Source: GCA-2687025 sp964473525 (lineage in GTDB: Bacteria > Poribacteria > WGA-4E > GCA-2687025). From it: a stretch of 64,000 nt of DNA. Shown here piece after piece: positions 54,000 to 62,781 of this stretch (positions within the stretch are counted from its first letter, which is position 1; each line of letters opens with the position of its first letter). The DNA lies in the NCBI GenBank assembly GCA_964473525.1, contig CAYYPK010000015.1, positions 62,001 to 126,000 on the forward strand, written 5' to 3'. The position numbers and the translations under genes were made by a program. The notes below the pieces were generated by a model, which worked only from the letters and a program-made list of their open reading frames with translations, did no database searches and had not been told where the DNA came from.

Positions 54000-54017
54000 G
54001 CACTAGCTCCTGGGCGA

Positions 54018-54473
54018 TCAGGCCGTTCCCTGCGACAGTATCCGACTCATTGCGTCCAACGCCAGCATGTAGCTGTCAGGCCCGAAGCCCGCGATCGTCC
54101 CGGTCGCAATCGGCGCAACGAAGGAATGATGGCGGAAGGACTCCCTAGCGGCAACATTCGACAGATGGATTTCGATCACCGGCACGTCTACCGCCCTGAG
54201 GGCATCGGCGATAGCGACGCTCGTGTGAGTGTAGGCTGCGGGGTTTATCAGCACGCCATCGACGCGTCCCAGCGCGTCTCCGATGTGCGTTACCAGCGTC
54301 CCCTCGGAGTTGGACTGGTGGATGTCGAGGGCGATGCCCAACTCTCCGGCGCGCGCGCGCAACGCCTCATCTATGTCTTCGAGGGTAGTCGTCCCGTAGA
54401 TCTCCGGCTGGCGCTTGCCGAGGAGCTGTAGGTTCGGCCCGTGGAGCACAAGCACGCGCCTGTCACTGGTCAT
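54018..54473 (-). CDS. aroQ: 3-dehydroquinate dehydratase, type II
   Basis: 151 residues, a typical length. VLVLHGPNLQLLGKRQPEIYG contains the Asn, Arg and catalytic Tyr of the flexible loop; HQSNSEG and INPAAYTHTSVAIADAL the remaining substrate-binding blocks, and EIHLSN the His. It dehydrates 3-dehydroquinate to 3-dehydroshikimate in the shikimate pathway, as a dodecamer. The ATG at 54473 overlaps the aroB stop by one base (TGATG), so the two are coupled. The longer frame upstream runs through aroB in another frame and is ignored. Confidence 0.96.
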   Translation of the reverse strand: MTSDRRVLVLHGPNLQLLGKRQPEIYGTTTLEDIDEALRARAGELGIALDIHQSNSEGTLVTHIGDALGRVDGVLINPAAYTHTSVAIADALRAVDVPVIEIHLSNVAARESFRHHSFVAPIATGTIAGFGPDSYMLALDAMSRILSQGTA

Positions 54474-55561
54474 CAGAACGTCGCCTCCATGGCTGCCCTG
54501 GCGTCCGCGTCCGTGAAATCGTCGCGCATCTCGACCTCGCCAATCGCCAACGGCACGACGAAGCGGATGCGTCCGTCCTGGACCTTCTTGTCTAGCTTCA
54601 TCGCGTCCACGACGGCGCCCAGGTCGACGTCCCGAGGGCATGAGGCCGGGAGTCCGGCGGCTACCAGCAGGTCGCGCTGCCGCGCGCAGAACACGTCGTC
54701 CACCATCCCACGGGACCGGGCCATCTCGGCGGCGCATTGCATGCCGATCGCCACCGCTTCGCCGTGCAGGAACCGCGTGTAGCCCGTGATCGCCTCGATA
54801 GCGTGTCCGAACGTGTGACCATAGTTGAGCGTACCTCGCACGCCGCTCTCCGTCTCGTCCTGCTCGACGATCCGCGCCTTGATGGCCACGGACTGGTACA
54901 CGATCTCCGTGAGCGCGTCGGTGTCGCGCGCGAGTATGTCGCGCATCCTCGTGCGCAGCAGTTCGAAGAGCGGCGGAGACTGGATGACGGCGTACCGCAG
55001 AACCTCGGCGAGGCCGGCCCTCAACTGGCGGTCGGGCAGCGACATCAGCGTCTCGGGGTCGATGAGGACCAACCGCGGCTGATGGAAGGCGCCAACCAGA
55101 TTCTTGCCAAGGGCGTGGTCGACCGCCGTCTTGCCGCCTACGGACGAATCCACCTGCGAGATGAGCGTCGTCGGCATCTGGACGAACGGGACGCCACGCA
55201 TGTACGTGGCGGCCGCGAACCCAGCGACATCGCCGACAACTCCGCCGCCCACGGCGACGACCAACGACGACCGCTCCATCCGGTTGGCAAGGAACTGGTC
55301 GTACAGGAGCACCGCCGTGTCGAGTGTCTTCTGCTGCTCTCCGTCGGGCATCTCGGCGACCCACGCCTCGTGGCCGGCTTCACGCAGGGCGGTAGCGACA
55401 TCGTCCGCGTAGAGCCTGCGAAGCTCAGGACTGGTCACGACGGCAATGCTCGTCGGGTCGATCACGGCGCCGAGTTCCGCAGCCAGCGACGCGCGCGCGT
55501 TGGGCGCAATGTGTATGTCGTAGCCTCGTTCGCCGAGATCGACCCTAATTCGGTGGTTCAC
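54473..55561 (-). CDS. aroB: 3-dehydroquinate synthase
   Basis: 362 residues. The NAD-binding GGGVVGDVAGFAAATYMRG and the metal-binding region with KARIVEQDETESGVRGTLNYGHTFGHAIE (Glu and two His) are present, and PTTLISQVDSSVGGKTAVDH is intact. It converts DAHP to 3-dehydroquinate, the second step of the shikimate pathway, using Zn or Co and NAD. The start is a GTG at 55561, with AGGAAG a few bases upstream, and the gene overlaps the end of aroK by 17 bases. Confidence 0.96.
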   Translation of the reverse strand: MNHRIRVDLGERGYDIHIAPNARASLAAELGAVIDPTSIAVVTSPELRRLYADDVATALREAGHEAWVAEMPDGEQQKTLDTAVLLYDQFLANRMERSSLVVAVGGGVVGDVAGFAAATYMRGVPFVQMPTTLISQVDSSVGGKTAVDHALGKNLVGAFHQPRLVLIDPETLMSLPDRQLRAGLAEVLRYAVIQSPPLFELLRTRMRDILARDTDALTEIVYQSVAIKARIVEQDETESGVRGTLNYGHTFGHAIEAITGYTRFLHGEAVAIGMQCAAEMARSRGMVDDVFCARQRDLLVAAGLPASCPRDVDLGAVVDAMKLDKKVQDGRIRFVVPLAIGEVEMRDDFTDADARAAMEATF

Positions 55562-56120
55562 ATGCTTCCTCGTGAGTCGTGATGTGTCCGCACACGGCGT
55601 CGAGCACGCGGTCGGCCACCTCGGCGACGGATCTGCCGACCGTGTCGACGCGACAGTCGGCTACGGCGTAGGCGTCCGCGCGGTCACACATCATGGTCGC
55701 GATGCGCGCGACGGGGTCGGGCACCTGCAGCAGTGGCCGGTGCGTTTCGTCGGCGACGCGCTCGTACACCGCCTGCGGGGTAGTGGCCAGATGCACAACG
55801 ACGCCGGTCGCCCTGAGCGCGGTCATGTTGTCCGCCCTGAGCACAACTCCCCCGCCGGTCGCCACGACGACGCGTTCGCGTAGCGCGGCATCCCGCACCG
55901 TCTGAGCCTCTATTTCGCGGAACGCGGCTTCGCCGATCTGCTCGAATATGTTGGCGATGCGCGTTCCGACCGCGGCCTCGACGAGGTCGTCGGTATCTAC
56001 CAGCTCGCGCCCGAGGCGGGACGCCAGCTCCTGGCCCACGGATGTCTTCCCCGACCCCATGAAACCCACGAGGACGATGTTCCGGCCGCACAGGTAGCTT
56101 GCGTCAGACTGAACGCACAT
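55545..56120 (-). CDS. aroK: Shikimate kinase
   Basis: 191 residues. The Walker A is VGFMGSGKTSVGQ; FREIEAQT with TGGGVVLRADN forms the shikimate-binding part, and THRPLLQ gives the lid Arg. It phosphorylates shikimate at O3 with ATP. A few residues precede the core (MCVQSDASYLCGRN), and a short His/Glu tail follows; both are unusual but not disruptive. It overlaps the preceding aroC and the following aroB by 17 bases each, as expected for translational coupling in this operon. Confidence 0.94.
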   Translation of the reverse strand: MCVQSDASYLCGRNIVLVGFMGSGKTSVGQELASRLGRELVDTDDLVEAAVGTRIANIFEQIGEAAFREIEAQTVRDAALRERVVVATGGGVVLRADNMTALRATGVVVHLATTPQAVYERVADETHRPLLQVPDPVARIATMMCDRADAYAVADCRVDTVGRSVAEVADRVLDAVCGHITTHEEACEPPN

Positions 56121-57270
56121 AGGCCTGGTATGACTCGTAGTTGCGCCGCACTTCCGCGAGGCTGTCGCCGCCGAACTTCTCTAGCCACGCGTCAGCCAGG
56201 ACGATCGCCATCATCGCCTCGCCCACCACGCCCCCGGCCGGCACCGCGCAGCTATCGGTGCGCTCCTTCTGCGCCGTGAACGCCTCCTTCGTGTTCACGT
56301 CCACGGACCGCAGCGCGCGCGCGAGCGTGGAGATCGGCTTCATCGCCACGTGAGCGACTAGCGGCATGCCGTTAGTGATGCCGCCCTCGAGACCCCCGGC
56401 ACGGTTCGTCTCGCGATAGAACTGCTTCTCGTCGTCGTTGTAGAAGATCTCGTCATGGGCCTGCGAGCCGGGAATCTCGGCGCCGTCGAAGCCCAGACCG
56501 ATCGCGACGCCCTTCATCGCCTGGATGCTCATCATGGCCGCTGCGACGCGTCCGTCCAGCTTTCGATCCCACGAGGTGTGGCTGCCCAGACCAACGGGGA
56601 GCCCCTTGGCGACCACCGTGAAGACTCCGCCGCACGTGTCGCCGTTCTTCTGGCACGACTTGATGAAGTCCACCATGCGGCCCTCGGCCTCGGCGTCTGG
56701 GCAGCGCAGCGGCGACTCGTCGAACCCCTCGCAGCTGTCCAGCTCCGCGATGTCCATGTCGGTGGACACCGGCCCGATGCGTGTGACAGCCGAGAATATC
56801 GTCACCCCGAATTCCGCCAGCAGGCGACGCGCGATGCCGCCAACAGCCACGCGGGCGGCGGTCTCCCTCGCGCTGGCCCTCTCCAGGACGTTCCGTAGGT
56901 CGTCCTGATCGTACTTGATGCCGCCGACGAGGTCGGCGTGTCCCGGGCGTGGCCTGGTGAGGGTTCGCTTGTCGGTCTGCGCGTCTGGGTCCGCCGACAT
57001 GACGTTCTCCCAGTTCTCCCAGTCGCGGTTGCGCACCCACATTGAGATCGGGCTCCCGAGGGTAAGTCCGCCGCGAACTCCGGCCAGGAACTCGACGCCG
57101 TCGGTCTCGATCTTCATGCGACCGCCGCGCCCGTAGCCCAATTGGCGCCGCGCCATGTCGACGTTCACTTGGCTCTCTTCGAGCGGCAGGCCGGCCGGCA
57201 CGCCCGACACAACAGCCGTGAGACCCTTGCCGTGCGACTCGCCAGCGGTCACCCAGGAAAACAGGGGCAT
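56104..57270 (-). CDS. aroC: Chorismate synthase
   Basis: 388 residues. ESHGKGLTAVVSGVPAGLPL begins the family; RPGHADLVGGIKY, RASARETAARVAVG and AGGLEGGITNGMPL are its signatures, including the FMN/EPSP-binding Arg and His. It turns EPSP into chorismate with reduced FMN. As the first gene it heads the run aroC-aroK-aroB-aroQ-efp-accB-accC, whose junctions are 3 to 42 bases or overlapping. Only 38 bases separate its start from the stop of the upstream same-strand protein. Confidence 0.96.
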   Translation of the reverse strand: MPLFSWVTAGESHGKGLTAVVSGVPAGLPLEESQVNVDMARRQLGYGRGGRMKIETDGVEFLAGVRGGLTLGSPISMWVRNRDWENWENVMSADPDAQTDKRTLTRPRPGHADLVGGIKYDQDDLRNVLERASARETAARVAVGGIARRLLAEFGVTIFSAVTRIGPVSTDMDIAELDSCEGFDESPLRCPDAEAEGRMVDFIKSCQKNGDTCGGVFTVVAKGLPVGLGSHTSWDRKLDGRVAAAMMSIQAMKGVAIGLGFDGAEIPGSQAHDEIFYNDDEKQFYRETNRAGGLEGGITNGMPLVAHVAMKPISTLARALRSVDVNTKEAFTAQKERTDSCAVPAGGVVGEAMMAIVLADAWLEKFGGDSLAEVRRNYESYQAYVRSV

Positions 57271-57308
57271 GCTTGTGTCCAGTTAATACAACTCAGCGCC
57301 ACGCGCCG

Positions 57309-58730
57309 TTACTCGGACGGCTCAGGGCGGGCCGGGGCTTCGAACCACGCGTGTATGTTGGAGCCCGACGTCGCGTCCCGTCGATCCATCCAGACGATCG
57401 CCGGTCCGCCGTCGCGTGCGTGCATCGCCATCGCGAGTCGCACGCCCTCCTCGGTGACGAGCGGCTCGCCACCCGCCGCCATCAACGCGGCGCCCGACGG
57501 ATCGAGTCGCTGCAAGTAGAGATCCTGCGGCGTTACGTCGTCCGTTTCACGCCGGTAATCGTACCACGCAACTAGCAGGCTGTCGCCATGTACCGCGAGC
57601 GTTGGGTCGCGCTGACGACCGCGCTCGTTCGACACGGGCAGACCGTCGTTCGGCCACGCCCATGAGCCATCGCTCAGCACGCGCTGCGCGTAGACATCGT
57701 CAAAGACATCGCGCTGGTCGGTCCACGCGATGTACGCGCCGCCAACGCCGTCGGCCACGGCAGCGATGGTTTGCTGCGTCCCTGTCGCCACACACAGCGC
57801 GCGACCCTCCTCCTCCCAGCGCATGTCGCCGGACGCGTCGAGGTGCTGCGAGTAAAGGTCGAAGTTCGTGTACGACCCTTCGTCGTGCCGGTAGTCGACC
57901 CAGAATACGTACGCGCCGCCGTGCGTGTCGCCGACGATTTGCGGCGCCGCCTGGCTGCCGCGCGCATCCGCCACGGGGGCCCCGACGTCTGGCCACAGCC
58001 GCTCGCCCGACGTGGACACCCGTTGCGCCCGGACACGCCAGTCTGGGTGCGTTACGTCCCACCACGTCACCACCACGCCGTCGACGCCATCGAGCGCGAC
58101 GAACGGGTCGTACTGGTGCCGCGGCGACCCGCACACGACCCCACCGTTGGCGGCCCAGAGGGCATCGCCATCGCCGGTGAGGTGTTGCCCGAAGATGTCC
58201 TGCCCGCCGTCCCGCGAGTCTTCCCAGACGATGAAGCAGCCGCCGGCGCCGTCGGCGACGATCTTGGCGTCGTCCTTGGCGGCGGCTGTCACCGCGACGG
58301 CGACTCCGTCGGACGGCTCCCACCGTGGCGCGCCGTGCCGGTCGTACTTCTGCGCGTAGATGTCGGCGCCACCGTTCCGCCCGTCCATCCAGGCGAGGAT
58401 GAAACCATCCGCGCCGTCCGACGCGACGATGGGCGCCCGCTGGTTCCGAGCCCCGCCCACCAGGAGTCTGCCGTTCGCCTCCCACAGCTCCTCGCCGGTG
58501 GCCGCGTAGCCTTGCCCATACACATCGTCGTCAGGGCCGCGGGCGTCCTGCCACGCTACGTAGAGCGTCCCGCTGGCTGTCACGGCCGAGCCAGGGAACG
58601 ACGCGGATGCGCCCGTCTGCGTCACTCGCGCGACGCTGGCGACCGCGCCGGTCCCCCACGCCATTGCCAGCAGCGCGGAAACCGCGGCTCGTGAGGCATT
58701 TCGCGTCCATCCACGCACACTCAACGACAT
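57309..58730 (-). CDS. Secreted repeat protein, probable beta-propeller
   Basis: 473 residues. A signal peptide (RAAVSALLAMAWGTGAVAS) precedes about seven repeats of roughly 50-60 residues. Each ends in a motif like W-x-D-x-R-x(6)-D-x-Y-x-Q: WQDARGPDDDVYGQGY, WMDGRNGGADIYAQKY, WEDSRDGGQDIFGQHL, WVDYRHDEGSYTNFD, WTDQRDVFDDVYAQRV, WYDYRRETDDVTPQDLY. The Asp and aromatic positions look like calcium or carbohydrate contacts. I do not know a characterised homologue. It is transcribed left and sits ahead of aroC, with an extended -10 promoter at 58751-58759. Confidence 0.75.
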   Translation of the reverse strand: MSLSVRGWTRNASRAAVSALLAMAWGTGAVASVARVTQTGASASFPGSAVTASGTLYVAWQDARGPDDDVYGQGYAATGEELWEANGRLLVGGARNQRAPIVASDGADGFILAWMDGRNGGADIYAQKYDRHGAPRWEPSDGVAVAVTAAAKDDAKIVADGAGGCFIVWEDSRDGGQDIFGQHLTGDGDALWAANGGVVCGSPRHQYDPFVALDGVDGVVVTWWDVTHPDWRVRAQRVSTSGERLWPDVGAPVADARGSQAAPQIVGDTHGGAYVFWVDYRHDEGSYTNFDLYSQHLDASGDMRWEEEGRALCVATGTQQTIAAVADGVGGAYIAWTDQRDVFDDVYAQRVLSDGSWAWPNDGLPVSNERGRQRDPTLAVHGDSLLVAWYDYRRETDDVTPQDLYLQRLDPSGAALMAAGGEPLVTEEGVRLAMAMHARDGGPAIVWMDRRDATSGSNIHAWFEAPARPEPSE

Positions 58731-58750
58731 GCTACGCTCCCCAGGACGCT

Positions 58751-58759
58751 AGTATATCA
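58751..58759 (-). promoter_or_regulatory. Extended -10 promoter for the secreted repeat protein
   Basis: On the minus strand TGATATACT (extended -10: TG, one base, TATACT) lies about 20 bases before the ATG at 58730, without a -35 box. The ribosome site GGGGAG at 58737-58742 would follow directly, so the leader would be only about 14 bases. Confidence 0.35.
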
Positions 58760-58828
58760 CAGGGCTTCCGACTGGCCGGCAGCGCGCGGACGGCCGTGCG
58801 AGAGTATACCGAGGCAGCGTCGAGTGGC

Positions 58829-59722
58829 ATGAAGACAGACGTTCGCGACCTGTCGGTGATCCCGTCGCTCTACCCGCTGTACACGCGCCTGATCCACGGC
58901 ACGCCCTTCTGCTACGACGTGTCGGCGCAGGAGTTCGCCGCGGGAGCAACGTACCGCGGCCCCTGGACGCGCGCGCAACTGACGCACGAGCGCATCATCA
59001 CGGCCGGCGGCGCGCGCGACATCCTCGGGTTCGCGCAGGTGGGGGTGGCCCCCTCCCAGAAGAGCGGCGATGGCGACCGAGTCGTGGTCCGCTTCTTCAT
59101 CTACCCTCCTGGCCGTCGCGACGTTGGCGCTGCGGTTCTCCAGGGCGTCGACGCGTACGCGCGTGACCGCCAGCTACGTCGAGTCGAAGCCTTCATCCAC
59201 GGGTATACTTACCGTTCGTACCACCTCGGGTTCGGCGCTCTGTCGGCCACGCTGGGACACGTGCACGGCTTGCTCGGCTCGCACGGCTACAGGGTCGCGG
59301 ACACGGAGACGTTCCTGACCCGGGACGTGTGCCACGGCAGCGCGCCGACTCCGCCTGCCGGCGCGGTGGAGATCTCCACGGACACCGACGATGGGGGAGG
59401 CCGACCGCCGGATTTTACCGTGAGGGCCACCCATGACGGCGCACTTGTAGGCGAGTGCATCAACCACTCAGTCGGCCGCTACAGCCGCGCGGAGGAGGCG
59501 CAAGAGACGCTGTTCACCGCGTGGCTGGGCGTGTCCGACGACTGGCAAGGCAAGGGTTGGGGTCGTTACCTGCTCACACGTTCGCTGGCCGTGGGTCGAC
59601 AGCTCGGGTACCGCGATGCCGCGATCAGCGTCGACGGCAGGAACTGGCGCGCGCTCCTTCTGTACACGAACCTGGGCTACCGCGTCGTGAACACGGCCTG
59701 CTCCTTCAGGGCCGAGGCATGA
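58829..59722 (+). CDS. GNAT-family N-acetyltransferase
   Basis: 297 residues, about twice the size of one GNAT domain. The C-terminal part has motif A, LGVSDDWQGKGWGRYLL (acetyl-CoA pyrophosphate loop), and NWRALLLYTNLGYRVV as motif B. The N-terminal half (EFAAGATYRGPWTR, ARDILGFAQVGV, RLRRVEAFIHGYTY-like strands) may be a degenerate GNAT domain. It acylates an unknown amine. ATG 58829 is used; a GTG at 58796 is an alternative, as neither has a strong ribosome site. It diverges from the secreted repeat protein. Confidence 0.82.
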   Translation: MKTDVRDLSVIPSLYPLYTRLIHGTPFCYDVSAQEFAAGATYRGPWTRAQLTHERIITAGGARDILGFAQVGVAPSQKSGDGDRVVVRFFIYPPGRRDVGAAVLQGVDAYARDRQLRRVEAFIHGYTYRSYHLGFGALSATLGHVHGLLGSHGYRVADTETFLTRDVCHGSAPTPPAGAVEISTDTDDGGGRPPDFTVRATHDGALVGECINHSVGRYSRAEEAQETLFTAWLGVSDDWQGKGWGRYLLTRSLAVGRQLGYRDAAISVDGRNWRALLLYTNLGYRVVNTACSFRAEA

Positions 59723-59812
59723 GCAGACGGGCCGTGGCGCCTTCACGGAGCGGTCTATTCAGGCGATAATGTACGGGCACGCGCACTCGTCACCACGGAG
59801 CTTGGGAAGACC

Positions 59813-60571
59813 ATGAAGCTAGGCATCGTCACGTACCAGCTAGCGAACGCCTGGGACGTAGCGACGATCATCGAACGGTGCGCCGCGACAGGTTTCCAGG
59901 GCGTGGAACTGCGCACGACGCACGCGCACGGTGTCGAGGTGGAGCTGTCCGCCGCCGAGCGCGTCGACATCCGCACGCGGTTCGCGGACGGTGGGGTCGA
60001 AATCGCAGGACTCGGCAGCGCGTTCGAATACCACTCCGCCGACTCGGCCGAAGTGCGACGGCACATCGAAGGCACCAACGAGTACGTGAAGCTCGCGCAC
60101 GATGTCGGGTCGCCAGGCGTCAAGGTGCGACCGAACGGTCTGCCCGACGGCGTGCCAGCCGAGCGCACGCTCGAGCAGATTGGCAAGTCGCTGTCGGAGT
60201 GCGGCGAGTTCGCGGCGAGCCACGGCGTTGAGATCCGCGTCGAAGTGCACGGCCGCGAGACGCAGAAGCCGGAGAACATGCGCGCCATCATGGACGCGTG
60301 CGACAGCGCGAACGTCCGCGTCTGCTGGAATTCGAACCCAACCGACGTCAACGACGGGTCCATCGCGGAGTCGCTTGGGCTGCTCGGGGACGACATCGGG
60401 CTCGTGCACATCACCGAGCTGTACAATGAGGCTTACCCGTACCGCGATCTGTTCCGGTACCTCAAGCAGTCCGGGTACGAAGGCTTCTGCCTGGCGGAGA
60501 TCCCCGCCAGCGAAGAGCCTGAGCGGCTCATGCGCTACTACCGAGGGCTCTTCAACGCGCTACAGCCGTAG
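59813..60571 (+). CDS. Sugar phosphate isomerase/epimerase (xylose isomerase-like TIM barrel)
   Basis: 252 residues. MKLGIVTYQLANAWDVATIIERC starts the barrel; EIRVEVHGRE, VRVCWNSNPTDV and LVHITELYNEAYPY are the strand ends that carry metal ligands in this family (Glu, His, Asp). A metal-dependent isomerase or epimerase of sugars or polyols fits. The ATG at 59813 follows GGGAAGACC. It is 44 bases before the lectin-like gene, so they may be co-expressed. It is not the same subgroup as the protein at 1496-2299. Confidence 0.83.
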   Translation: MKLGIVTYQLANAWDVATIIERCAATGFQGVELRTTHAHGVEVELSAAERVDIRTRFADGGVEIAGLGSAFEYHSADSAEVRRHIEGTNEYVKLAHDVGSPGVKVRPNGLPDGVPAERTLEQIGKSLSECGEFAASHGVEIRVEVHGRETQKPENMRAIMDACDSANVRVCWNSNPTDVNDGSIAESLGLLGDDIGLVHITELYNEAYPYRDLFRYLKQSGYEGFCLAEIPASEEPERLMRYYRGLFNALQP

Positions 60572-60615
60572 AGCTAGCCCTCGGTGGCTCCACCGTAATC
60601 ACCTTGGAGAATACG

Positions 60616-61002
60616 ATGTCTCTGACCGTAGTTCGTATGGCGCGGCCTAGCCGCGACTGGCAAGAGACCTACGTGCGGGTCAGGAAGGGCCAACGGCTCG
60701 TAGTCGACGCCGAGGGCGCCTGGTCGCCAGATCTGGGTAACCGCACGGGTTGGTGTGGTGGCGACGGCATCCCTAGCCTCATCGCCGGCGGCGAGTTCAC
60801 GATGCCCGGAGCCAACGTCGGGGCGCTCGTAGGTCGCATTGGTGGTGGTGACGCGAGAGTGTTGGCGCTCGGCCACCGTTACGACAACATCGCCCAAGAC
60901 GACGGCGTGCTGTTCATCGCGATGAACGAGCACGAGTGCCGCAACAACCAGGCGGGTAGCCTGCTCGTGACTATCATCCTGTTCGACGCTGACGAGGAGT
61001 AG
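60616..61002 (+). CDS. PA-IL (LecA)-like lectin domain protein
   Basis: 128 residues. GALVGRIG, then GVLFIAMNEHECRNNQAGSLLVTI, follow the PA-IL pattern of Pseudomonas LecA, in which the Asp and two Asn of the same stretch bind calcium and galactose; here a Glu takes the Asp place and the Asn pair is kept. AEGAWSPDLGNRTGW fits the earlier strand. No signal peptide or enzyme domain is present, which is also true of LecA. The ATG at 60616 has GGAG 6 bases upstream. Similarity is by pattern only, so ligand binding needs a test. Confidence 0.7.
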   Translation: MSLTVVRMARPSRDWQETYVRVRKGQRLVVDAEGAWSPDLGNRTGWCGGDGIPSLIAGGEFTMPGANVGALVGRIGGGDARVLALGHRYDNIAQDDGVLFIAMNEHECRNNQAGSLLVTIILFDADEE

Positions 61003-61004
61003 TC

Positions 61005-61934
61005 CTACCTGCCGAACACGACGGCAACGGCGACGAGGTCCGCGATGTCTACGCGGCCGTCGCCGTTGATGTCTTCAGGCCCGAACGCCGGCTGACCGAA
61101 CCCCAGGGCGACGGCGACCAGGTCCGATATGTCCACGCGTCCGTCGCCGGTGACGTCCTCTCTCGCCGGGTCGGCGAACGCAGCCGCGCGGTCGCCGTCG
61201 ACCTCCACATCGCGCAAGCGCGCGCCCGCGCTTAGCTGCTGGGCCATCCACTCCGCGAGCGCTGCCTCGTAGTCGGCGAATTGCGGCCGCAGCTGCTGCT
61301 GGATATCCCGCTCGACGTCGCGTAGGGCGTCCCTTAGAGGGCCACGCACGGCCGGGATGGCGTCGTCGGTGTTGACCGCGATCTCCACGGCGAGGGGCTC
61401 CCAACCAAGGCGTGTTCCCGCCACGGTGGGGAACAGGTACACCGTGACTCTCCCACCGGACACGTAGAACGCCATATCCTCGACGCCAGCGAGGGTGTGA
61501 ACCTCGGCGAGTACACCTTCCTCCGCGTCCTGAATGTCCAGTTCGACGCGCAACGCCTGTCGGGCGGCGTCCCACCTGGCGTCCGCGCTGGCGAACCGGA
61601 GGCCGTTGAGTTGTACATCGGCGAATCCGAACGGCACGAACACGGTTCGCTCGGCCAGGTCCACGGTGAACCGCGCCGTCGCGTCAGACCCAGGCAGGCG
61701 TAGCGAGTAGTCGTTGCGGCCGGTGTCGAAGCTCGTGAGATCGCCACGGGCGACGTGCTCGTTCAGCGCTGCGGCGAGCTGGGACAGCAGGCGTTCGTCG
61801 AAGTGGGCGGTCAAGCCGCGCGGCCCCGACTGATCGCATGAGGAGACCGTCAGCACGCACATCGCGAGGGCGGCACGCGTAGCGACCAGGAGCCGCCCTG
61901 GTAGCTTGCGTGGGTCGGCGGGGTCAGTCGTCAT
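61005..61934 (-). CDS. Lipoprotein with C-terminal dockerin-type calcium repeats
   Basis: 309 residues. A positively charged start and LVATRAALAMCVLTVSSC form a lipoprotein signal, with Cys33 as anchor. The mature part (35-250) is a beta-rich domain I do not recognise. The last 50 residues hold two dockerin-type loops, DVTGDGRVDISDL and DINGDGRVDIADL, each with the D-x-N/T-x-D-G-x-x-D calcium ligands. In clostridia dockerins bind cohesins of cellulosomes; in Poribacteria, Planctomycetes and others they occur in exported proteins without known cohesin. The ATG at 61934 overlaps the ABC ATPase stop by 11 bases. Confidence 0.83.
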   Translation of the reverse strand: MTTDPADPRKLPGRLLVATRAALAMCVLTVSSCDQSGPRGLTAHFDERLLSQLAAALNEHVARGDLTSFDTGRNDYSLRLPGSDATARFTVDLAERTVFVPFGFADVQLNGLRFASADARWDAARQALRVELDIQDAEEGVLAEVHTLAGVEDMAFYVSGGRVTVYLFPTVAGTRLGWEPLAVEIAVNTDDAIPAVRGPLRDALRDVERDIQQQLRPQFADYEAALAEWMAQQLSAGARLRDVEVDGDRAAAFADPAREDVTGDGRVDISDLVAVALGFGQPAFGPEDINGDGRVDIADLVAVAVVFGR

Positions 61935-62760
61935 CGCCGGAGTGCGTGGGCGGCGCGGAGATGGCGCGCTCGCCGTGGATGGACTTCGCGAGCGGCGACA
62001 TCTCCTTGATCCACTCGTCCGACTCGATCTCTCCGTCGCGCAGGCGGATGATGCGCTGGCAGTACCCAGCGATATCCGGCTCGTGCGTCACGAGGACCAT
62101 CGTGTTGCCGTTCGCGTGCAACTCGGTAAAGAGCTGCATGATGTCGGTACTGGTGCGGGAGTCCAGGTTGCCCGTGGGCTCGTCGGCGAAGATGATCGCC
62201 GGGTCGGTCACCAGCGCGCGCGCGATTGCGACGCGCTGTATCTGCCCGCCCGAGAGTTCGTTCGACTTGTGGTGGACGCGGTCGCCAAGCTGCACGGCTT
62301 CCAGGGCCTGGATCGCGCGACGGCGGCGTTCGCGGCGGCTCGTGCCCGCGTAGATGAGCGGCAGCTCGACGTTGTGCAACGCCGACATACGGGGCAGCAG
62401 GTTGAACGACTGGAACACGAACCCGATCTTCCGGTTCCGAAGCTCCGCCAACTGGTTGTCGCTCACGGCGGAGATGCTAACTTCCTCTAAGACGTAGCTG
62501 CCGGAGGTCGGCTTCGACAGGCAGCCCAAGATGTCCATCATGGTGGACTTGCCAGAGCCGGACGGCCCCATTATGGCAACCATCTCTCCCTGGGTGATCT
62601 TGAGCGACACGCCCCGCAGCGCGTGGACCTCCATATCCCCCATGACGTAGGTCTTGTGCAGGTCCTCGACCTCGATCATAGACCGGCCATTGCTGCCGCT
62701 GGCCGTCGGTGGCGGCGCGACAGGTGGCGACGTCTCGGCGCTGGGCTGGGCTTCCTGCAT
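61924..62760 (-). CDS. ABC transporter ATP-binding protein, MacB/LolD type
   Basis: 278 residues, with a Pro/Ala/Thr-rich N-terminal extension of about 27 residues before MIEVEDLHKTYVMGD. Walker A GPSGSGKST, signature LSGGQIQRVAIARAL, Walker B IIFADEPTGNLD and H-loop VTHEPD are complete. The adaptor gene is upstream by 21 bases; a permease is not between them. With the downstream lipoprotein the cassette looks like a MacAB-type efflux system whose permease lies elsewhere, probably left out of this window upstream of the adaptor. Confidence 0.92.
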   Translation of the reverse strand: MQEAQPSAETSPPVAPPPTASGSNGRSMIEVEDLHKTYVMGDMEVHALRGVSLKITQGEMVAIMGPSGSGKSTMMDILGCLSKPTSGSYVLEEVSISAVSDNQLAELRNRKIGFVFQSFNLLPRMSALHNVELPLIYAGTSRRERRRRAIQALEAVQLGDRVHHKSNELSGGQIQRVAIARALVTDPAIIFADEPTGNLDSRTSTDIMQLFTELHANGNTMVLVTHEPDIAGYCQRIIRLRDGEIESDEWIKEMSPLAKSIHGERAISAPPTHSGDDD

Positions 62761-62781
62761 ACTGGGTATCCTTGGGGTCGG

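Noticed and set aside
60301..60360. Possible tRNA T-arm (ATTCGAACCC)
   Set aside because: It lies inside the coding frame of the sugar isomerase and no matching acceptor stem is present.
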